This document shows, piece after piece, positions 25,229 to 33,379 of a DNA stretch of 33,877 nucleotides. The position numbers and the translations under genes were made by a program. Within the stretch, counting starts at the first letter, position 1. Every line of letters starts with the position of its first letter. A model generated the notes under the pieces. That model worked only from the letters and a program-made list of their open reading frames with translations, was not told the origin of the DNA and made no database searches. Location: contig LCHW01000002.1 of assembly GCA_001000675.1 (NCBI GenBank), positions 133,310 to 167,186 of the forward strand, given 5' to 3'. This DNA comes from Candidatus Wolfebacteria bacterium GW2011_GWE2_44_13 (GTDB lineage Bacteria > Patescibacteriota > Minisyncoccia > UBA6257 > UBA9933).

Positions 25229-26349
25229 AACCAATACAGTGGAATAAGAGCGAAGGCAGTCTCGAGGAATTTAAAAAGCGATTAGAAATTCGTGAAATTA
25301 TTGATGCGTACGATGCATTGCTTGATGAGTTGTTTCAGGTGCGTAATCCGAAATATAAATTTATTCCTGAACATAAAGAGGATTGCGCGGCGTTTAAAGA
25401 AGAATATCTCGCAGGGGTGTCTATGGAAGAACATGGGGAGTGGTTTTATTTCCCGTATACAAAAAATGTAATTCATTATTTGCCAGATGAAGTGCATCAG
25501 GAATTGCGCACAGCACGTAACAAAAATCTTATTACAAAAGAAGAGCAGGAAAAATTCTATAACTACACAGTTGCAATCGCGGGCTTGAGTGTAGGGAGCC
25601 ATCCGGCACTTGCTATTGCAACGATGGGAGGTGCAAAAAAAATAAAGATAGCAGATGCGGATGAAGTATCTGGGCCAAACCTGAATCGATTGCGCTACGA
25701 TTGTTCAACACTCGGGAAGAACAAGGCGCATTTGGTGGCAAGTCATATTTTTCAATTAAATCCATATGGCGAAGTTGAAATATATGATAATGGCGTGACT
25801 GCGGAAAATATGGATGCATTCTTAAGCGGAGCCGACGTTGTTATCGAAGAAGTAGACTTTTTGCCGATGAAAATTATGTTGCGTGAGGCGGCAAGAAAGA
25901 AGGGAATACCGCTTATCATGGCAACGGACAATGGAGACGGAGTTATCGTTGATGTGGAGCGATATGATATCGATCCAGCATTGCAATTGTTCAATGGCGC
26001 CGCAGGAGATATTTCAATGGAAACGCTCAAAACAATGACGCCAACTGATTTGCCAAAGCTCGCAACACAGATTGCGGGTCCGTATATGGTGGTCCCGCGT
26101 ATGCAGCAGTCTATTTTAGAGGTGGGCAAGACGCTCTATTCATGGCCACAGCTGGGCGATGCTGCGATATTGTGTGGGCCAGTGATTGCATATTTAGTGA
26201 AGCGACTTGCGCTAAGACAGAAGGTAAATTCAGGGAAATTCGATGTAAGCTTGGATGCCATCTTGGACCCCGATTACCACACGGAAGAGGCAAAGGCAAA
26301 AAGGGAAGCAGAAATAAAAGAAGTGCATAAGGTAATAGGATTTGAATAA
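25213..26349 (+). CDS. ThiF/MoeB/HesA-family E1-like adenylyltransferase
   Basis: NYTVAIAGLSVGSHPALAIATMGGAKKIKIADADEVSGPNLNRLRYDCSTLGKNKAHLVASHIFQLNP; overlaps upstream gene by 16 nt. Confidence 0.88.
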   Translation: MDTKIKPIQWNKSEGSLEEFKKRLEIREIIDAYDALLDELFQVRNPKYKFIPEHKEDCAAFKEEYLAGVSMEEHGEWFYFPYTKNVIHYLPDEVHQELRTARNKNLITKEEQEKFYNYTVAIAGLSVGSHPALAIATMGGAKKIKIADADEVSGPNLNRLRYDCSTLGKNKAHLVASHIFQLNPYGEVEIYDNGVTAENMDAFLSGADVVIEEVDFLPMKIMLREAARKKGIPLIMATDNGDGVIVDVERYDIDPALQLFNGAAGDISMETLKTMTPTDLPKLATQIAGPYMVVPRMQQSILEVGKTLYSWPQLGDAAILCGPVIAYLVKRLALRQKVNSGKFDVSLDAILDPDYHTEEAKAKREAEIKEVHKVIGFE

Positions 26350-27410
26350 TGATCGAAAAGACAATAATACAATCAATTATCGAAGAGGCGGTTAATGCAC
26401 CATCGGGCGATAATTCGCAGCCATGGCGATTTGAAGTGAGCGAAAATTTAATCGATATATATAATCTCGTAGGAAGAGATGCAACTCTATTTAATTTCAG
26501 AAATAGAGGTGATTTTTTGGCACATGGTGCTTTGATTGAAAATATAGGCATAGTAGCCGAACAGTTTGGATACACCGCAATCGTAGCCTTATTACCCGAA
26601 GAAGGAAGAAGCGACCATACCGCAACGATTCGATTAGAAAAGGCGACGGAGAAAAAAGGAGATGGGTTGTTCAAGGCAATCCGTGAACGGGCGACTAACC
26701 GAAAGATATATAAAGCATACGAACTAACCGAAGAAGAAAAGAAAAGTATCGAGGCAATAAAAAGCGAAGGAAGCGCCGAGATTCACTTGGCAACTTCGCG
26801 CGATGACGTGCAAGCATTAGCGACCATTGTTAGCTTGAACGAGCGGTTACTGTTGGAAAATAAGCATATTCACGACTTCCTATTCTCCATTATTCGTTGG
26901 ACGGATAAAGAAGAAGAAGGGAAGCCGGGTATGCACGTGGAAACACTCGAGCTCGCGCTACCACAGCGCTTCGCATTTGCCCGGTTTAAAAACTGGAAGT
27001 TTGTCCAATGGGCTAACAAATTTGGAATTTCGAAATTTATCGCAAAAGAAAACGCAAAGTTGTATGCATCGTCTTCTGCAATCGGTGCTATAATTATGGC
27101 AGGAGATTCGCCAAAGGATTTCATATTAGCAGGAAGACTATTGGAGCGTATGTGGCTAACACTTACAGACAGCGAATTAAGCTTGCAGCCGGTTACTGCG
27201 GTTGCATATCTCGCACAACGTATCAAAGCTGGCGAAGCAAATGAGCTATCAGCAGCGCATCAGGAATTGGTGAAAAAAGCGGATAAAGAAACGAGGAAGA
27301 TATTAAGTATCGGAGATGAAACTATTGCTATGGTGTTTCGCATTGGTAAGGCGGAGAAGCCGAGTAGAAAATCGATTAAGGTAAAGCCCGACATACAGTG
27401 GAAAGAATAA
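26349..27410 (+). CDS. Nitroreductase-fold protein (Rv1355c C-terminal-like)
   Basis: IIEEAVNAPSGDNSQPWRFEVSENLIDIYNL; TAATG overlap with the upstream stop. Confidence 0.75.
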   Translation: MIEKTIIQSIIEEAVNAPSGDNSQPWRFEVSENLIDIYNLVGRDATLFNFRNRGDFLAHGALIENIGIVAEQFGYTAIVALLPEEGRSDHTATIRLEKATEKKGDGLFKAIRERATNRKIYKAYELTEEEKKSIEAIKSEGSAEIHLATSRDDVQALATIVSLNERLLLENKHIHDFLFSIIRWTDKEEEGKPGMHVETLELALPQRFAFARFKNWKFVQWANKFGISKFIAKENAKLYASSSAIGAIIMAGDSPKDFILAGRLLERMWLTLTDSELSLQPVTAVAYLAQRIKAGEANELSAAHQELVKKADKETRKILSIGDETIAMVFRIGKAEKPSRKSIKVKPDIQWKE

Positions 27411-27414
27411 AAAT

Positions 27415-29064
27415 ATGAGTATTTGGTTTTTATATAATATAGATTTATTGATATCAGGAATCGCAGCAGCAGCTATTGGTATTTTAGGTTTCGCTGTATT
27501 TTACAGAGATAGAAAGAGTGTCACGGCAAAGTCGTTGCTTGCATTCTCACTCATTACAATCGCATGGGGAGCGGCAAACTATTTTTCGTATAAGATCGCA
27601 GATCTTGAAGTTGCTTTTTGGTTAATTCGGCTTGTGCTATTTATTGCCACATGGCATGCATTAGCATTATTTACGTTGTTTCTTGTTTTCCCTCAGACAG
27701 AAATAGTGTTTCCTAAGTGGTATGAGTGGCTCGTGGGTGTTACGGGGATAACATCGCTACTCACGCTTTCTCCCCTGGTTTTTTCAGGGATAGAAACAGT
27801 TTCAGCTACGGGGCAAATAACGGGAGTTGTTACTCGACCCGGAATTGCGATTTTTGGAGTTGTAGTGTTTGGGATAATTATTGGTGGGTTAACCATTCTT
27901 GTTAAGAAGACACAAAGAGCGACAGGCATCGAGCGAAAGCAATTCAAGCTGGTACTTGCGGGAGCCGCTATAACATTTGTATTAATAGGAGTTTTTAACT
28001 TTATTTTTCCAGTAATTTTTAAAAATTCAAATTTTTATCCCTTTGCGATGGCATCTGTGGTTCCATTCATTGCATTTGTATTTTATGCAATCGCGCGGCT
28101 GCATTTACTCAAGATCAGAGTTATTGCAACAGAAATATTTACATTTCTCTTAGTCGCCTTATCATTTATTGAAATAGTATTTTCTGTCACCGCAACGCAG
28201 GTAATGATAAGGGGTTTGATTTTTATATTGCTCAGTGTTCTTGCAATACTACTTATTCGTGGACAAATTCGCGAAGTAGAACAAAAAGAAAAGCTACAAC
28301 TACTGACCAAGGAATTAGAAAAAGCCAACGAAGAATTAAAAAGTACAGAAAAGTTAAAAGCAGAGTTCTTCTCGTTCGCAGCGCACCAAGTAAAATCGCC
28401 TATGGCGGTTATTAAAGGATATGCAACGTTAATTGGTGACGGCACGCTCGCAGGCGCACCAGCAGATAAAATTGTCGAGATCGCAAAAAAAATCGGAGCT
28501 GCTGCAGGTCGTACACTTTCGATGGTAAATAACTTGCTCGACATGCGAAAGATAGAAGAGGGGAGAATGGTGTATTCATTTGAAGAACTAAACGTTGTTC
28601 CGCCGATTCGCACGATTGTAACGGATTTAGAAACCATCGCGAAAGATAAAGGCCTTGCCTTAACATTTGAAGCATCACAAGAGGAGATTATTCTGAATAT
28701 GGATATTCAGAAGTTTGCACAGGTTATTCAGAACCTTATCGACAATGCAGTCAAATACACCGATGCCGGTTGGGTTAAGGTGGGGGTAAGTTTAAACGAC
28801 AATAAGGTTGTATTTGCCGTTTCCGATTCAGGAAGAGGTATTTCAAAAGAATTTGCGGCAAATATGTTTTCGCAATTTGCTCGTGATCCGGCATTAGCGA
28901 AAGATACAAAAGGAACGGGGCTTGGACTCTTTATCGCTAAGCAGATCGTCGAAGCCCATGGGGGCACTATCAAGGCATCTTCAGAGGGGGAGGGGTCTGG
29001 CAGCGCCTTCACAGTGGAAATCCCGCAGGATAATAAAGCAGTTACCGATGCGATGGCAAGCTAA
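27415..29064 (+). CDS. Multi-TM sensor histidine kinase
   Basis: About seven hydrophobic segments, then FSFAAHQVKSPMAVIKGYATLIGDG (HisKA), VIQNLIDNAVKYTD, FAVSDSGRGI, KGTGLGLFIAKQIVEAHGG. Confidence 0.93.
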   Translation: MSIWFLYNIDLLISGIAAAAIGILGFAVFYRDRKSVTAKSLLAFSLITIAWGAANYFSYKIADLEVAFWLIRLVLFIATWHALALFTLFLVFPQTEIVFPKWYEWLVGVTGITSLLTLSPLVFSGIETVSATGQITGVVTRPGIAIFGVVVFGIIIGGLTILVKKTQRATGIERKQFKLVLAGAAITFVLIGVFNFIFPVIFKNSNFYPFAMASVVPFIAFVFYAIARLHLLKIRVIATEIFTFLLVALSFIEIVFSVTATQVMIRGLIFILLSVLAILLIRGQIREVEQKEKLQLLTKELEKANEELKSTEKLKAEFFSFAAHQVKSPMAVIKGYATLIGDGTLAGAPADKIVEIAKKIGAAAGRTLSMVNNLLDMRKIEEGRMVYSFEELNVVPPIRTIVTDLETIAKDKGLALTFEASQEEIILNMDIQKFAQVIQNLIDNAVKYTDAGWVKVGVSLNDNKVVFAVSDSGRGISKEFAANMFSQFARDPALAKDTKGTGLGLFIAKQIVEAHGGTIKASSEGEGSGSAFTVEIPQDNKAVTDAMAS

Positions 29065-29192
29065 AATAAGGATACTCTTGCAAAAAGACAATAAAATGGT
29101 ATAGTGATGGTCAGTATAAACACGCACTCAGCGTAAGGGGCGCTATAAGAGAAAGGGTGTTTAGTATTCATTGCAGTAATTTAAACAAAGAT

Positions 29193-29828
29193 ATGGAATT
29201 AAAAGCGGAAAAACGAGAAATATTAGGAGGAAAAGTAAGTGCATTACGCAAGATAGGGCTTGTTCCAGCCGAATTATATGGCCAGGGAAGTGAAAATGAG
29301 CACCTTACAATCAACGAGAAGGAATTTATCAAAGTATTCAAGGAAGCAGGGGAAAGTACTGTTATTACTCTTGTTGTAGGTGGTAAAAAGACCCCTGCAT
29401 TAATTTACGACGTAACTACAGATTCAATTTCTGACAGAATATTACACGTAGATTTCTACCTCGTAGATATGGCAGAGGAAATCACAACTGAAGTTACTTT
29501 GGATTTTATTGGTGAAGCACCCGCAGTAAAGACAGAAGGAGGCGTATTGATCAAGTCAATGCAGGAAATCGAAGTATGCGCATTGCCAGCAAACTTGCCA
29601 CATAGCATCGCAGTCGATCTATCTATGCTCGCAAATATTCACGATAGCATCCACGTAAAGGATCTTGTAGTAGCAACTGGCGTAAAGTTGCTTGCTGACA
29701 TGGATACCGTAATCGCTACCGTAATCGAGCAGGCTGCTGAAGAAGTAGCAGAAGCTCCGATAAGCGTTGCCGATGTAAAAATAGCAGGATCTGAGAAGAA
29801 GAAGGAAGAAGGTGAAAGCGCAGCCTAA
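29193..29828 (+). CDS. rplY: 50S ribosomal protein L25/CTC family
   Basis: MELKAEKREILGGKVSALRKIGLVPAELYGQGSENEHLTINEKEFIKVFKEAGESTVITLVVGGKKTPALIYDV. Confidence 0.92.
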   Translation: MELKAEKREILGGKVSALRKIGLVPAELYGQGSENEHLTINEKEFIKVFKEAGESTVITLVVGGKKTPALIYDVTTDSISDRILHVDFYLVDMAEEITTEVTLDFIGEAPAVKTEGGVLIKSMQEIEVCALPANLPHSIAVDLSMLANIHDSIHVKDLVVATGVKLLADMDTVIATVIEQAAEEVAEAPISVADVKIAGSEKKKEEGESAA

Positions 29829-29837
29829 ATAAAAAAT

Positions 29838-29872
29838 AAAAAGCCCTTTACTGCAAAGTAAGGGGCTTTTTA
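29838..29872 (+). terminator. Terminator after rplY
   Basis: AAAAAGCCCtTTACtgcaaaGTAAgGGGCTTTTT. Confidence 0.8.
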
Positions 29873-29923
29873 GTGTGATGACATCTTTAATTTTGACTAT
29901 TTTTGTGATACGCTAATAGAAGT

Positions 29924-31372
29924 ATGAAGCGAAAGATTTTAGTTGATATTAAGCGAAGGGGACGTTCGTTCCATAGAATAGTACCGCAAGTAAATCTTGC
30001 ATACACTCGAACTATTAGAATCCCAGTAAAGGGAGTTACGAGTGTATTTTTGATACTCTTCTTCTTTGTTTCATTTGTGTTTAATTTTGTAACCGCTCCG
30101 ACAAGCGGCGATGTATTTGCGGCCGTTGAAAATGCGGAAACACGCAAAGCACTCGAGGCAGAATTGGTCCAACTAGAAAAAGAAATGGCTGACTACGAAA
30201 AGCAGATTTCGGAATATAAGAAAACGGGTAATACATTGCAATCTGAAATTACGCGCATGAACAATCAGGTGGCAAAGCTAAACCTGCAAATAAAGTCCAT
30301 CATGGTCACTTTGAAAAAGGTGAATAAGGATATCGATTCAACAACGACAGAGATTGGCGTTACGGAAACGAAAATAGAAAAAAAGCGAAGAATTATTGGG
30401 GAGATGGTGCAAGAGATTTATCGCAACGAAAATCAAGGCGTTTTATTGACGCTGTTAGCAAATAACGACCTTTCGAACTTCTTTACTGATTTAAATAACT
30501 TGGCAAATGTAAGCGATCGACTTCGCTTTAATCTCGATGAATTGATTGGTTTCAAGACAGACTTGTCTGATCAAAAAGAAGCACTTGCATTGCAGAAGAT
30601 GGATATCGAAACATTGCAGGCATATCAGGAGGCGCAGCGAAAAGAAATTGCTAAAACAAAGGCAGAAAAAGACAGCTTACTGAAAGTAACAAAAGGAAAA
30701 GAAACGGAATACCAAAAAGTACTCGCGACAAAGCAAAAGACAGCCGCAGAAATTCGCAGTCGTTTGTTTGATATGGTTGGTGGAGGGCAGTTGAAATTCG
30801 AAGAGGCGTACAAGCTTGCCCGCGCAGCAGAAAGCGCCACAGGAGTACGCGCTGCGCTTATCTTAGCGGTGTTGAATAAAGAGTCTGCACTCGGGCAGAA
30901 CGTTGGAAAATGTCGCTACGATGTAAACCCATATTATCCAGATCGGGCGAGCAATAAGACGACTATGAAGCCAAATACGGATATGCCACACTTCTTTGAG
31001 ATTACAAAGAAGTTGAACTTAAATCCGGAAACAACGTTGGTATCATGTCCAATTCCAAAAGATGGAGCATATGGAGGGGCGATGGGCTACGCACAATTTA
31101 TGCCATCAACATGGGTTGGGTTTGAAGCAAAAATCGCATCACTCACAGGACATAACCCGCCATCTCCATGGAATGCACAAGATGCATTCATGGCAACCGC
31201 ACTATATCTAAAGGGAGCGGGTGCGGCAAACGCATCGTTGTATCAGGAAAAAGTTGCAGCTGCTAAGTACTATGCAGGAGGAAATTGGGCACGACATTTG
31301 TCGGGTTATGGAGCAAAGGTACTCGACATGGCCGCACAATTCGAACAGGATATCTCGGCGTTGACGGGATAA
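29924..31372 (+). CDS. Coiled-coil protein with C-terminal lytic transglycosylase-like domain
   Basis: N-terminal TM; long EnvC/CwlO-like coiled coil; AALILAVLNKESALGQNVGKC...YGGAMGYAQFMPSTWVGFEAKI. Confidence 0.85.
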   Translation: MKRKILVDIKRRGRSFHRIVPQVNLAYTRTIRIPVKGVTSVFLILFFFVSFVFNFVTAPTSGDVFAAVENAETRKALEAELVQLEKEMADYEKQISEYKKTGNTLQSEITRMNNQVAKLNLQIKSIMVTLKKVNKDIDSTTTEIGVTETKIEKKRRIIGEMVQEIYRNENQGVLLTLLANNDLSNFFTDLNNLANVSDRLRFNLDELIGFKTDLSDQKEALALQKMDIETLQAYQEAQRKEIAKTKAEKDSLLKVTKGKETEYQKVLATKQKTAAEIRSRLFDMVGGGQLKFEEAYKLARAAESATGVRAALILAVLNKESALGQNVGKCRYDVNPYYPDRASNKTTMKPNTDMPHFFEITKKLNLNPETTLVSCPIPKDGAYGGAMGYAQFMPSTWVGFEAKIASLTGHNPPSPWNAQDAFMATALYLKGAGAANASLYQEKVAAAKYYAGGNWARHLSGYGAKVLDMAAQFEQDISALTG

Positions 31373-31405
31373 AAAATGCACGCCCATATGGGCGTGCATT
31401 TTTTG
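31371..31405 (+). terminator. Terminator
   Basis: AAAAAATGCACGCCCATATGGGCGTGCATTTTTT. Confidence 0.9.
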
Positions 31406-31412
31406 TGGCATT

Positions 31413-31438
31413 GTCATTCCCGCGAACGCGGGAATCCA
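31413..31438. repeat. CATTCCCGCG-type palindromic repeat, copy 3
   Basis: GTCATTCCCGCGAACGCGGGAATCCA, perfect palindrome arms. Confidence 0.9.
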
Positions 31439-31444
31439 TCGGGT

Positions 31445-32194
31445 TCATTTTTCCTTTTGCGTCTTCTTAAATTCTTTAAACGCGTCAACAATCGGTTGAA
31501 AGTTTCCCTCGAGTATCTTCTCGATATTGTGAAATTTCTTTCCAATACGATGATCGGTGATCCTGTCTTCAGGGAAGTGATACGTGCGTATTTTTTCGCT
31601 ACGGTCGCCCGTACCGATGACGGTACGCAAGGCACCAAGCTTCGAAGCCTCTTCTTGTAATTTGAGGTCATAGAGCTTTGCGCGGAGCATTCCCATAGCG
31701 GTTTCGCGATTGCCAAATTGTGAACGTCCCGATTGTGATGAAACAACGATACCGCTCGGCTTATGTACAATACGTACAGCAGTTTCAACTTTGTTTACAT
31801 TCTGGCCTCCAGGGCCGGAGGAGCGGAAGAACGATACATCGAGATCTCCGAGGTTAATTTCTACTTCAGTGGCTTTAACTTCCGGCATAACGAGTACAGA
31901 AGCGGTTGAAGTATGAATGCGGCCTTGGCGTTCGGTTTTAGGCACGCGCTGTACGCGATGCACGCCCGACTCTTGTTGCATATCAGTAAACGCATCAGGA
32001 CCTTCTATGGTAGCAACAAACGATTTAAAGCCATCGAATGTTTCAGCATTAAAATCTTCAACAATAAATTTCCATCCACGGATAACAGAATATTTTTGAT
32101 ACATGCGAGCGAGGTCACCTGCAAAAATAGCGGCTTCATCTCCGCCCGCACCTGCGCGTATTTCAAGAATAATTTTTTGGATTTCTTGCGTCAT
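31445..32194 (-). CDS. prfA: Peptide chain release factor 1, short form
   Basis: ILEIRAGAGGDEAAIFAGDLARMYQKY, GVHRVQRVPKTERQGRIHTS (RF1-type PxT), SSGPGGQNVNKVETAVRI (GGQ). Confidence 0.93.
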   Translation of the reverse strand: MTQEIQKIILEIRAGAGGDEAAIFAGDLARMYQKYSVIRGWKFIVEDFNAETFDGFKSFVATIEGPDAFTDMQQESGVHRVQRVPKTERQGRIHTSTASVLVMPEVKATEVEINLGDLDVSFFRSSGPGGQNVNKVETAVRIVHKPSGIVVSSQSGRSQFGNRETAMGMLRAKLYDLKLQEEASKLGALRTVIGTGDRSEKIRTYHFPEDRITDHRIGKKFHNIEKILEGNFQPIVDAFKEFKKTQKEK

Positions 32195-32234
32195 GATTGT
32201 ATGTATCAGTTGTACTAAATTTTATCGTATAAAT

Positions 32235-32260
32235 CAAAAAGCACCGTACGGTGCTTTTTG
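32235..32260 (-). terminator. Terminator of rpmE
   Basis: CAAAAAGCACCGTACGGTGCTTTTTG. Confidence 0.85.
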
Positions 32261-32261
32261 A

Positions 32262-32519
32262 TTAGAGAACGATATTCTGATCTTTCTTTACGCGAGCTTT
32301 CTTCTCGACAGGAGCTGCTTTTGCAGTTGCACGTGCCTTGAACTTCTCAACGCGTCCAGCGGTGTCCATAACCTTTGCTTTTCCAGTATAGAACGGGTGG
32401 CAGCTAGAGCAGACATCGACTTCGAACTTGTCCTTTGTTGATCCAACAGTGGTTTTGTTACCGCATACGCAGTTTACTTCCGCAGCTGAATGATATTGTG
32501 GGTGGATTTTTGCCTTCAT
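32262..32519 (-). CDS. rpmE: 50S ribosomal protein L31
   Basis: [60 protein letters not shown]; start moved downstream because the ORF-track N-terminus is translated repeat. Confidence 0.95.
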   Translation of the reverse strand: MKAKIHPQYHSAAEVNCVCGNKTTVGSTKDKFEVDVCSSCHPFYTGKAKVMDTAGRVEKFKARATAKAAPVEKKARVKKDQNIVL

Positions 32520-32525
32520 TGATTT

Positions 32526-32552
32526 TGTCATTCCCGCGCAGGCGGGAATCCA
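32526..32552. repeat. CATTCCCGCG-type palindromic repeat, copy 4
   Basis: TTGTCATTCCCGCGCAGGCGGGAATCC. Confidence 0.9.
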
Positions 32553-32599
32553 GTTCATTTAATATCTTGTTATACTATACGGGTTTGCGGTGATAGTCA

Positions 32600-32682
32600 A
32601 CCCTGTAGTGAAAATTCGCTATGCAAAACAGTATGTTTCGCGTTCGCTTAAGAGCGAACAAAGCGAATTTCTACTACGGGGT
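32600..32682. repeat. 83-bp imperfect inverted-repeat element
   Basis: ACCCtGTAGTgaAAATTCGCT ... AGCGAATTTctACTACgGGGT with inner GTTCGCT/AGCGAAC hairpin; GTCAAC at both outer edges. Confidence 0.75.
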
Positions 32683-32727
32683 CAACATGGTAGAGGGTTG
32701 CTATAGAGAAGAGGAAGTATGGGAGAT

Positions 32728-32757
32728 AAAAAAATGAGCGGCCACAGGGACCGCTCG
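32728..32757 (-). terminator. Terminator of the small membrane protein gene
   Basis: Minus strand GAGCGGtccctgtggCCGCTCATTTTTTT. Confidence 0.75.
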
Positions 32758-32769
32758 GAGATAGGGGTG

Positions 32770-32946
32770 CTAATGCGGAAAGCACAAGCCCCATATCATG
32801 GTCCCCGATACGAATAAGAGGACCGCCGCCACCCATACGAGCGTAGCGTTGGAGCAGGTGAACGGAGAGGGATTGTTAGGGTCATACTTTTCTTCTTCAG
32901 GCATCGAGAAGAAAGTGCGCACCATTTGCATTGGCTTCGCTTTCAT
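32770..32946 (-). CDS. Small single-TM membrane protein, 58 aa (not in supplied ORF track)
   Basis: MKAKPMQMVRTFFSMPEEEKYDPNNPSPFTCSNATLVWVAAVLLFVSGTMIWGLCFPH; GGGAG RBS upstream and terminator downstream. Confidence 0.65.
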   Translation of the reverse strand: MKAKPMQMVRTFFSMPEEEKYDPNNPSPFTCSNATLVWVAAVLLFVSGTMIWGLCFPH

Positions 32947-33078
32947 TTTTGTGCTCCCTTATGTAGGCCCGAAGGCGTTTTAAATGTCCTAATTGATGAA
33001 TATATTATAATACATATTGTATATATTTGTTAATAGCACAAGATGTGCAAGAACGTATGTTGTATCTGCGAGCCTGTG

Positions 33079-33330
33079 AAAATGACGGATAAGATGAACG
33101 AAAATAAATTTCCACAGGAGCCGAGCTGTCTGAGCTTCTCAAAGCCAGTAGGCGAAGAGGGCGAGTTCTCGGAGCGTAAGAAATTTACGAGTTCGTCCCG
33201 TCATTTTTATTCGCTCGCGATTTTTGCCCTTGGCGTTGCTAGCGAGTACGCGAGCGTGCAACGAGCCGGGCTGTCGGATTCGATTCTTCTAATATGAATC
33301 CGACGGCTCCACTTTTTATAAAAAAAGTGG
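33079..33330. other. Candidate structured RNA / repeat-derived element
   Basis: Nested helices AAAATGACGG/CCGTCATTTT, AAATTTC/GAAATTT, CCGAG/CTCGG, GCTCGCG/CGCGAGC, GTCGGATTC/GAATCCGAC, CCACTTTTT/AAAAAGTGG. Confidence 0.5.
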
Positions 33331-33352
33331 AACGAAGTATTTTAAAAAGAAG

Positions 33353-33379
33353 TGGATTCCCGCCTTCGCGGGAATGACA
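33353..33379. repeat. CATTCCCGCG-type palindromic repeat, copy 5 (inverted orientation)
   Basis: TGGATTCCCGCCTTCGCGGGAATGACA. Confidence 0.9.

Noticed and set aside
31414-31788. ORF antisense to prfA (124 aa frame on minus strand overlapping prfA)
   Set aside because: Out of frame with the clear RF1 ORF; overlaps the repeat and coding region.
32520-32558. N-terminal extension [13 protein letters not shown] of rpmE
   Set aside because: Translated intergenic palindrome; L31 begins at [10 protein letters not shown].
32648-32836. 62-aa minus-strand ORF
   Set aside because: Overlaps in another frame the better supported 58-aa membrane protein and runs through its terminator.
33043-33297. 84-aa ORF MCKNVCCICEPVKMTDKMNENKFPQEPS...
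   Set aside because: Lies over a densely self-complementary region, no clear RBS; treated as part of a structured or repeat element rather than a gene.
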